Shown in pieces: positions 1-5,082 of a stretch of 5,082 bases of DNA. The number at the start of each line of letters is the position of its first letter. Position 1 is the stretch's first letter. The stretch covers positions 1 to 5,082 of the forward strand of contig JAACDT010000297.1 in the NCBI GenBank assembly GCA_009936885.1, given 5' to 3'. Below the pieces are notes generated by a model. That model saw nothing but the letters and a program-made list of their open reading frames with translations. It had not been told where the DNA came from and did not search any database. Made by a program: the position numbers and the translations under genes. The stretch is from Alphaproteobacteria bacterium. Its GTDB lineage: Bacteria; Pseudomonadota; Alphaproteobacteria; Puniceispirillales; Puniceispirillaceae.

Positions 1-600
1 AGCCTCAATTTCTGCTTTTAGCTCTTCTATTTCTTCATACATTTTCTCGAATGCAGGATAGATAGATGGCCAGTCAAATCCAACTTTTGCAGCTCTCTGC
101 TGTAATTTTATTGCCCGTGTTAAAGCTGGAAGGGTTGTGCTTATGCCGTCCAAAAGGCTAATCGCGTTTTTATTTTCTGAGAGTTGTTCTCGCTCGAGCT
201 GTTTTATTTCCTCCCATGTTTTGCGTATTTCTGGCACAGTTTTGGCTTCAGTTTGAGTAAAAATATGAGGGTGTCTTCGTATCATTTTATCACAGACAGC
301 TGAAATTACATCCTCTAGCTGAAAGTCACCACGCTCATGGGCAATCTGAGAGTGAAAAATAACTTGCAATAATAGATCGCCAAGCTCGTCACATAATTTA
401 TCCATATCACTTTCATAGATAGCCTCAACAACCTCATAAGCTTCTTCTATGGTATAAGGTGCAATCGTCTCATAAGTTTGTTCAAGATCCCATTCACAGC
501 CGCCTTGCTTGTCTCTAAGCTGTTCCATAATTAAAACCAGTTTGCTTATTTTCTCATTGATTTTATTTAAATTTATGGGTGTCTCTGGACAATTATTCAT
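1..600 (-). CDS. mazG: Nucleoside triphosphate pyrophosphohydrolase MazG (partial, C-terminus off left edge)
   Basis: MazG hydrolyses (d)NTPs to the monophosphate and pyrophosphate in the cytoplasm, clearing aberrant nucleotides and, in E. coli, affecting ppGpp levels (family knowledge). The frame read from the ATG at 600–598 stays open for 200 codons to the window edge. The first MazG domain is complete. It has a CEWDLEQT segment (about residues 35–42), the metal-binding EExxE (E52, E53, E56), ExxD (E72, D75) in a DELGDLLLQV helix, and RRHPHIF (108–114). The second domain begins with LQQRAAKVGFDW (166–177) and a glutamate-rich helix, but its ExxD half lies outside. E. coli MazG is about 263 residues, so some 60 residues are missing at the edge. 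The start gives about 14 residues more than E. coli MazG. Met25 aligns better with that family N-terminal region, but the upstream ATG has no in-frame rival before it. No good Shine-Dalgarno is visible. It is divergent from the DUF502 gene. The identification is firm. Confidence 0.95.
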   Translation of the reverse strand, partial: MNNCPETPINLNKINEKISKLVLIMEQLRDKQGGCEWDLEQTYETIAPYTIEEAYEVVEAIYESDMDKLCDELGDLLLQVIFHSQIAHERGDFQLEDVISAVCDKMIRRHPHIFTQTEAKTVPEIRKTWEEIKQLEREQLSENKNAISLLDGISTTLPALTRAIKLQQRAAKVGFDWPSIYPAFEKMYEEIEELKAEIEA

Positions 601-640
601 TGGGGTGCCTATTAAACTATTTTCTGTTTCTATTTTAAGC

Positions 641-669
641 TTAATTTAAACTATAAAATAATCTATGAT
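641..669 (+). promoter_or_regulatory. Possible sigma70-type promoter for the DUF502 gene
   Basis: TATGAT at 664–669 matches the -10 consensus at five of six positions. A poor -35 (TTAATT, 641–646, three of six) lies 17 bases upstream. Transcription would start near 676 and leave a leader of about 54 bases before the ATG at 730, which carries the inverted repeat and ribosome binding site. The region is very AT-rich, so chance matches are likely. A 10-bp palindrome, TTAAGCTTAA, sits just upstream at 635–644. Leftward -10-like boxes for mazG also occur in this stretch (for example TATAGT or TATAAT read on the minus strand), but none has a convincing -35. Confidence 0.25.
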
Positions 670-697
670 TTGAATTATAAAAATACTAACACAAATA

Positions 698-718
698 AAT
701 TAATCGGTGCGATTAATT
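698..718 (+). repeat. Perfect inverted repeat in the leader of the DUF502 gene
   Basis: AATTAATC (698–705) and GATTAATT (711–718) are exact reverse complements separated by GGTGC. The right arm ends at the base just before the GGAG ribosome binding site (719–722). It could be an operator or an RNA hairpin next to the Shine-Dalgarno. It is not a rho-independent terminator, because no T-tract follows. The function is inference. The dyad itself is directly visible. Confidence 0.5.
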
Positions 719-722
719 GGAG
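719..722 (+). promoter_or_regulatory. Ribosome binding site deciding the DUF502 start
   Basis: GGAG lies seven bases upstream of the ATG at 730. The frame extends upstream to a TTG at 670, but that codon has no Shine-Dalgarno and would add 20 polar residues with no family similarity. It also overlaps the candidate -10 region. The ATG at 730 is therefore preferred. Confidence 0.7.
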
Positions 723-729
723 TTATGAA

Positions 730-1446
730 ATGACGAACGGTCAGTCGGAAAATCAAGCTGAAAATACGACGCATAATAAAACACTACTTGGTAATATTAG
801 ACGTTGGTTTTTGGCAGGTATATTACTTTCTGCGCCTGTTTTTTTAACAACTTATATCACTTGGATAGCCATAGATTTGATTGATACTCAAGTTGTTAAT
901 TTACTACCAAAAGAGCTTGTTGTTTTCATCACCAGCTGGGTTCCAGGCTTTGGAATTGTGCCTGGCTATGGGATTATAATTGGATTTGTATTTCTGACGT
1001 TGATTGGTGCGCTAACAACTGGATTCTTAGGGCGCTGGATTGTTCATCTAGGGGAGCGTGTGATGAGTAGCATGCCAGTTGTGAGAACAATTTATGGGAG
1101 CTCAAAACAGATTTTGGAGACTGTGCTTGCTACCCAATCTGATGCGTTTCGCGATGCGGTAATTCTGGAGTATCCGCGAAAAGGAACCTATGTTATCGGC
1201 TTTGTAACAGGTGTTGCAAAGGGCGAGATAAAAGAAAAAATTGAAGCTGATTTGGTAAATGTATTTGTTCCAACAACGCCTAATCCAACCTCTGGTTTTC
1301 TTCTTCTTTGCCCAAAAGATGAGTTAACTTATTTAGATATGGCAGTAGAGGATGCAATAAAATTGGTTGTTTCTGCTGGTATTGTAACACCTGATAATAA
1401 AGCTAAAAAAAACCAGAAAAAGATCGCTAATACAGGTAAGAAGTAA
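730..1446 (+). CDS. DUF502 family inner-membrane protein
   Basis: This 238-residue protein of the DUF502 family has no firmly established biochemical role. The start at 730 is chosen for its GGAG ribosome binding site. A polar N-terminus (1–22) precedes a first membrane segment at about 27–50. A second lies at about 80–104, preceded by the glycine-rich loop VPGFGIVPGYG (71–81). Family hallmarks follow: SMPVVRTIYGSSKQ (114–127), a soluble beta-rich domain, FVPTTPNPTSG (179–189) and MAVEDAIKLVVSAGIV (204–219). The C-terminal tail is lysine-rich (224–238). Length and architecture are typical, and nothing looks broken. It is transcribed away from mazG and converges on recG. As I recall, DUF502 genes often neighbour recG in alphaproteobacteria, which supports a conserved block but not a function. 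It ends with TAA. Confidence 0.9.
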   Translation: MTNGQSENQAENTTHNKTLLGNIRRWFLAGILLSAPVFLTTYITWIAIDLIDTQVVNLLPKELVVFITSWVPGFGIVPGYGIIIGFVFLTLIGALTTGFLGRWIVHLGERVMSSMPVVRTIYGSSKQILETVLATQSDAFRDAVILEYPRKGTYVIGFVTGVAKGEIKEKIEADLVNVFVPTTPNPTSGFLLLCPKDELTYLDMAVEDAIKLVVSAGIVTPDNKAKKNQKKIANTGKK

Positions 1447-1470
1447 ATTTAAGAAACTCGTTTGTCGCTT

Positions 1471-1493
1471 CTATTTATCCAGAATATAAATAG
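1471..1493. repeat. Inverted repeat over the DUF502/recG convergent junction
   Basis: CTATTTAT (1471–1478) and ATAAATAG (1486–1493) are perfect reverse complements around a 7-base loop. The dyad covers the recG stop codon (TAA, minus strand, 1477–1475) and lies 24 bases after the DUF502 stop. Its position suits a bidirectional transcription end, but the stem is nearly all A/T and neither strand has a T-tract after it. It is therefore at most a weak or accessory terminator. No stronger terminator is visible between the two genes. Confidence 0.35.
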
Positions 1494-3583
1494 CGTATTG
1501 CTGTGTCTTGCTCAAACAAACCGATAAGAATACGGCAGGCTTTGCCTTTTTCAGATGTTAGTAACGGGTCTTCATGTACCAACATCAAAGATTGTTTTCT
1601 GGCAATTTCAAGCAAATCGGCATGAGATGAAAGATTGGCAAGTTTGAATTCAGGTACACCAGATTGACGCTGTCCTAAAACCTCTCCTGGTCCTCTAAGC
1701 CGCAAATCTTCCTCTGCAATTAAAAAGCCATCATTGGTTTGTCTCATAATATCAAGGCGAGATTTAGCAGTATAAGAAAGAGGCGTTTGATAAAGCAACA
1801 AGCATGAAGATTGAATATCACTTCTGCCAACACGCCCGCGTAGTTGATGCAGCTGTGCTAATCCAAATCTCTCTGCATTCTCAATAATTATAATGCCAGC
1901 TTCCGGTATATCTACACCTACCTCAACAACAGTAGTAGCAACTAAAAGCTGGCTTTCACCAGACTGAAAGGCCTGCATTGCGATATCTCGCTCCGTAGAT
2001 TTCATTTTGCCATGTGCTAGAACAGGATTTGCTTCTGGAAGCAGCTGCTCTAATATTCTATGCCTGTCTTCTGCAGCTTCAGCATCTAATTTATCACTTT
2101 CTTCAACCAACGGGCAAATCCAATAGGCTCGACTTCCATTCGCAATTGCTTTGGATAGCCTTTCTATCACTTCATCCATTTTTTCCATTTGCAGGGATGC
2201 TGTTTTTATATCTCTTCTTCCGGCGGGTTTTTCATCAAGTTGTGATATTTTCAGATCGCCATAAGCGGTCATTGCTAATGTTCGGGGAATTGGCGTTGCT
2301 GTCATAATTAGTATATCGCACCCACCGCCCTTTTGACCAAGGATAAGGCGCTGTTTTACACCAAAGCGATGTTGCTCATCAACCACCGCAAGTCCTAAAT
2401 CTGCAAACTCTGCATTCTCTGTTCATCGAGCATGTGTTCCAATCACAAACAAAATCCTGCCAGACTTCAGGCCTTCGTGAATCCCATGTTTTTGCTTTTG
2501 GGTCATACTGCCGATTAACAAAACAGGGTCTATATCAAAATCTTTTAAAAGTTCAGTTATATTCTTGAAATGCTGTTTGCTTAGTATCTCTGTTGGTGCA
2601 AGAAGGGCAGCTTGTTTACCTGATGTAATTGCTCGCAATAATGCTATTAGAGCCACAAGTGTTTTACCAGAGCCAACATCCCCTTGGAGCAGTCTGAGCA
2701 TTCGAATTGGGGCGCTTTGGTCGTCTGTGATTTCATTTAATACCCGTATTTGCGCAGATGTCATTGAATAAGGAAGAGAGGATACAAATTTTTCAATGAA
2801 GTGCTCATCTCCTGTTACAGGCTCTGAGACATCCGCATTTGATTGCCGACTTCTTATCAAACAAAGAGCTAATTGATTAGCAAGTAATTCATCAAAGGCT
2901 AGTCGTCTTCGGTGAGGCGAATCCAATTCTAAATCAGCTTGTGTATTTGGGGAATGGCTTTGTGTTAAAGCAGATTTAAAATCTGGCCATTTTTGTTGTT
3001 GTTTTAAATTTTTATCAATCCATTCAGGAAGTTCCGGCATTTTTTGAATGATAGTTTGCGATGTTTTTCGAAGTAGGCTTTGGCGCAGCCCAGCTGATAA
3101 TGGATAAATAGGTTCTATTGCGGGGATAGATGAGCGCTGTTCTGGAGTAACGACATAATCTGGGTGGGTGATTTGTTTCTTCTGATTGAAAAAATCAACA
3201 CGTCCACTAATTATAACGGTTTTCCCAACTGCATATAAAGATTTTAGATAATCAGCCTTAGCCCTGAAATAAATAAGTTCAATGCTCCCTGTTTCGTTTT
3301 CACCCACTATGCGGGCTGGACGGGATTGCCTTCCCATGGGAATGTCTAAAGATCTAATAGTGATAGATACGGTTACAATTTGCCCATCTGTAATATCGTT
3401 TATTTCTGGTGATGCGCTTCGGTCAATTAATGAGACAGGAAAGTAAAATGCTAAATCAATAACAAAACTACCTATTTTCTTTGCCAATATATCAGCTGTT
3501 CTTGGCCCTATTCCTTGCAAGCTAATTAACTGTGCAAAGCAAGGGAACAAAATTTCAGGTCTATTAAAATTAAGGTTTGCCAT
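1475..3583 (-). pseudogene. recG: ATP-dependent DNA helicase RecG, interrupted by an in-frame TGA
   Basis: RecG is a superfamily 2 translocase that reverses stalled forks and migrates Holliday junctions. From the ATG at 3583 the frame spans 702 codons, the usual RecG size. Motifs in order are an HhH-like LQGIGPRTA (22–30), the OB-fold wedge domain (about 65–145), Walker A GDVGSGKT (301–308), APTEIL (329–334) and GTHA (382–385). After codon 387 come DEQH (402–405), TATPIPRT (428–435), ATTVVEVGVDIP (549–560) and QLHQLRGRVGRS (577–588). Codon 387 (2425–2423) is TGA. The frame is unchanged across it, and the GTHA-to-DEQH spacing (16 codons) equals that of E. coli RecG, so there is no indel. A 386-residue product would lack motifs II–VI. 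A restart at GTG 2386 (AGGA six bases upstream) would lack Walker A. Neither piece should be an active helicase alone. The TTG at 3595 is rejected as start because it lies at the expected transcription start. Sequence error is possible. Confidence 0.9.
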
Positions 3584-3602
3584 ATGCCTATTCAAATTTG
3601 TA

Positions 3603-3608
3603 ATTATA
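3603..3608 (-). promoter_or_regulatory. -10 box of the probable recG promoter
   Basis: Read on the minus strand this is a perfect TATAAT, ending 19 bases before the recG ATG at 3583. Transcription would begin near 3596 and give a leader of about 13 bases. No convincing -35 lies 16–18 bases upstream (CAATTT at 17). The short leader contains only a weak AGG close to the ATG. The position argues against the TTG at 3595 as start. Confidence 0.4.
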
Positions 3609-3628
3609 GGGTAATGATCTCACAAAAA

Positions 3629-3656
3629 TTGTAACCTGTCCAATGCGCACTATCTT
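3629..3656 (+). promoter_or_regulatory. Possible promoter for sdhE–mfd
   Basis: TTGTAA (3629–3634) and TATCTT (3651–3656), each matching four of six consensus bases, are separated by 16 bases. They lie in the 118-base divergent region between recG and sdhE. A transcript would start near 3663 and leave a leader of about 40 bases. A further TATATT at 3671–3676 lacks a partner -35. A GAAGAG stretch at 3687–3692, nine bases before the sdhE ATG, is the likely weak ribosome binding site. Confidence 0.3.
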
Positions 3657-3701
3657 ATTACGGATAGAACTATATTTTAACAGTTTGAAGAGTTTATATT
3701 T

Positions 3702-3962
3702 ATGGAAAAAAGAGAAAATAGAATACGCAGACTAATCTATCAGTCCAGCTACACAGGCACCAGAGAGACAGACTTGCTATTAGGACAATTTGCAAATCGC
3801 TATCTGGACAACCTTGAAGATCAACAGCTGGATGATTACGAGGCCCTTTTAGCACAAGGCGATCAGAATATTCTTGCATGGGTGAGAGGGGATTTAAAAA
3901 TCCCAGCTAATCTGAACGGAACCGTTTTTTCTCTTATAAAAGATTTTAATACAACACTCTGA
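3702..3962 (+). CDS. sdhE: FAD assembly factor SdhE (succinate dehydrogenase flavinylation factor)
   Basis: SdhE (YgfY; mitochondrial Sdh5/SDHAF2) is a small cytoplasmic protein that promotes covalent attachment of FAD to the SdhA subunit of succinate dehydrogenase. This 86-residue protein has the family's length and helical pattern. RRLIYQSSYTGTRETDLLLG (9–28) is the signature helix. It is followed by FANRYLDNLEDQQLDDYEALL (30–50) and DQNILAWVRGD (54–64), which matches the conserved region near the C-terminus of the family (E. coli: DPDLFNWL). The conserved RGxxE element is here T18-G19-T20-R21-E22, so the first arginine is replaced by threonine while G and E are kept. It follows recG divergently and is followed by mfd 18 bases after its TGA, in the same frame, suggesting co-transcription. 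This order is common in alphaproteobacteria. Family identification is strong, but full activity with Thr18 is not shown. Confidence 0.9.
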   Translation: MEKRENRIRRLIYQSSYTGTRETDLLLGQFANRYLDNLEDQQLDDYEALLAQGDQNILAWVRGDLKIPANLNGTVFSLIKDFNTTL

Positions 3963-3980
3963 CAGAAATATAACTATCCC

Positions 3981-5082
3981 ATGCAACAGCAAATTTTTGG
4001 ATGTGTAGAGGGTGCACAAACTCTCTATCTTGCAACACACGCTAATATCGGCAAACCAGTTATTTATATATGTCGTGATGACCTTGAATTAAAACAAGTA
4101 TCACAGGGTTTATCACTATTTGCACCAGATATAGACGTAGTTTGCTTACCAGCATGGGACTGTTTGCCATATGACAGGCTATCTCCACATGGCGATATTA
4201 CAGGTGAGCGTATTTCTACATTAAGTAAACTCGCCTCAAATGAAATTTTGAATACAAAAAATGTTATACTTCTTACAATAAATAGTTTTCTGCAAAAAAT
4301 TCCTCCAAAATCCTTTTTCTTGAATGCAAGTTTAAAACTCTCCAAAGGGGATGATTATAATTTAAATGAGATTGCGTCTTTTCTGCAAGATTGCGGGTTT
4401 AACAGAACGAATACGGTTCGTGAATATGGCGAATTTGCAATAAGAGGTGATATTGTTGATGTTTTTTCTGATCCCTCAACCCATCCATACCGCCTTGATT
4501 TTTTTGGTGCGGAACTTGAGAAAATAAGATTTTTTGATTCATCTTCTCAATTGGGATTGACTGAAGTAGAACAGCTTTTTTTAAATCCAGTTGCAGAATA
4601 TCGCTTATCAGATGAATATATCACCCGTTTTAGAAAAAATTATATCAGTTTATTTGGCGCATCTGCAGCAAGAGACCAATTATACGAGGAAATCACAGCA
4701 GGCATAACCCCTGTTGGAATAGAACATTGGATGAGCTTATTCCATCCTGAACTTGTTACTATAACAGATTGGCTACCTGATGCGTCTGTTGTAATTCCGT
4801 ATGATTTTTCGGTTTATTCAGAGAAAAGAAGCGTCTTAATCGAGGAGTTTTATCAGTCAAGACTGTCAGCCATCGGACAAGATTCATTCCATTACAGGCC
4901 GGTACCTCCAGGGCAGATGTACGTATCGCAGAATGAAATTGACGTATTATTTAATACCAAAATGCCAACAATTATATCGCCGTTCTCTGCCCCAGAAAAA
5001 ACAACTCAAAAATATAAGGTATTAAGCTTAGATGGAAAAACAGGACCCGTTTTTAGCGCAACACAGGAAAACGGATTTAGCC
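3981..5082 (+). CDS. mfd: Transcription-repair coupling factor Mfd (partial, N-terminal third)
   Basis: Mfd binds RNA polymerase stalled at DNA lesions, pushes it off with its ATP-driven translocase, and recruits UvrA for nucleotide excision repair. From the ATG at 3981 the frame is open for 367 codons to the right edge. Mfd is usually about 1150 residues, so only the UvrB-like N-terminal domains are present. Visible are the VIYICRDD strand (27–34), LPAWDCLPYDRLSPHGDITGER (56–77), EYGEFAIRGDIVDVFSD (148–164), PYRLDFFGAELEKIRFFD (169–186), and a GITPVGIEHWMSLF segment (241–254). R155, R171 and F175 appear to match E. coli R165, R181 and F185, recalled as UvrA contacts. The RNA polymerase-interacting and helicase domains lie outside. 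No clear Shine-Dalgarno precedes the ATG, and the tight spacing to sdhE suggests translational coupling. The N-terminus is about 10–15 residues shorter than in E. coli. Confidence 0.95.
   Translation, partial: MQQQIFGCVEGAQTLYLATHANIGKPVIYICRDDLELKQVSQGLSLFAPDIDVVCLPAWDCLPYDRLSPHGDITGERISTLSKLASNEILNTKNVILLTINSFLQKIPPKSFFLNASLKLSKGDDYNLNEIASFLQDCGFNRTNTVREYGEFAIRGDIVDVFSDPSTHPYRLDFFGAELEKIRFFDSSSQLGLTEVEQLFLNPVAEYRLSDEYITRFRKNYISLFGASAARDQLYEEITAGITPVGIEHWMSLFHPELVTITDWLPDASVVIPYDFSVYSEKRSVLIEEFYQSRLSAIGQDSFHYRPVPPGQMYVSQNEIDVLFNTKMPTIISPFSAPEKTTQKYKVLSLDGKTGPVFSATQENGFS

Noticed and set aside
670..729. N-terminal extension of the DUF502 protein from TTG 670
   Set aside because: It has no ribosome binding site, is polar and family-unlike, and overlaps the candidate promoter and the inverted repeat. 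ATG 730 has GGAG at good spacing.
2014..2307. Plus-strand open frame of 97 codons inside recG
   Set aside because: It is antisense to conserved helicase sequence, with no family resemblance and a low-complexity hydrophobic composition. It is a shadow of recG.
2423..2425. TGA reassigned to tryptophan, which would rescue recG
   Set aside because: Tryptophans in the readable genes are TGG, no other internal TGA is seen, and TGA properly ends sdhE. The recG site expects an aliphatic or aromatic hydrophobic residue, not a conserved Trp.
2380..2425. Selenocysteine at the recG TGA
   Set aside because: RecG is not a selenoprotein family, no cysteine is expected at this position, and I see no convincing SECIS-like hairpin directly after it.
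2387..2430. Frameshift as the cause of the recG break
   Set aside because: The segments before and after the stop are in the same frame, and the residues just after it (TENAEFADLGLAV) already fit RecG. Spacing between the motifs is normal.
2565..2771. Plus-strand open frame of 68 codons opposite the recG Walker A region
   Set aside because: It is antisense to a strongly conserved coding region, with no ribosome binding site and no recognisable protein.
3593..3600. CAAATTTG palindrome near the recG start as an operator
   Set aside because: It is short, AT-rich and expected by chance in this composition, with no second copy nearby.
4064..4345. Minus-strand open frame of 93 codons inside mfd
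   Set aside because: The plus strand here encodes clear Mfd sequence. The minus-strand product has no recognisable features.

Overview
The window reads as an ordinary chromosomal housekeeping segment of an AT-rich proteobacterium, most likely an alphaproteobacterium. That placement rests on the recG–sdhE–mfd gene order with a DUF502 membrane-protein gene beside recG, and on the protein sequences themselves. Genus-level placement is not possible from the sequence alone. All tryptophans I could read are TGG, and the genes end with TAA or TGA, so the standard bacterial code applies. I see no mobile element, CRISPR array, tRNA or rRNA.

Layout, left to right. Positions 1–600 (minus) hold the first 200 residues of MazG, a nucleoside triphosphate pyrophosphohydrolase that runs off the left edge. 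Positions 601–729 are an AT-rich divergent intergenic stretch with a possible promoter and a perfect 8-bp-arm inverted repeat lying directly against a ribosome binding site. Positions 730–1446 (plus) encode a 238-residue DUF502 membrane protein. It converges on recG (minus, 1475–3583), with only 28 bases between the stop codons and an inverted repeat over the junction. Positions 3584–3701 are a second divergent intergenic region, with a perfect TATAAT for recG and a weaker promoter candidate for the rightward genes. Then come sdhE (3702–3962) and the first 367 codons of mfd (3981 to the right edge), probably one transcription unit.

Functionally this is genome maintenance (RecG fork reversal and branch migration, Mfd transcription-coupled repair, MazG nucleotide-pool cleaning) plus one respiratory assembly factor (SdhE, flavinylation of succinate dehydrogenase). 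The most notable observation is that recG carries an in-frame TGA at codon 387, between helicase motif Ia and the DEQH box. The reading frame and family similarity are otherwise intact on both sides. This is either a recent nonsense mutation or a sequence error. A second, milder oddity is a threonine in place of arginine in the RGxxE signature of SdhE. I found no convincing previously undescribed system.
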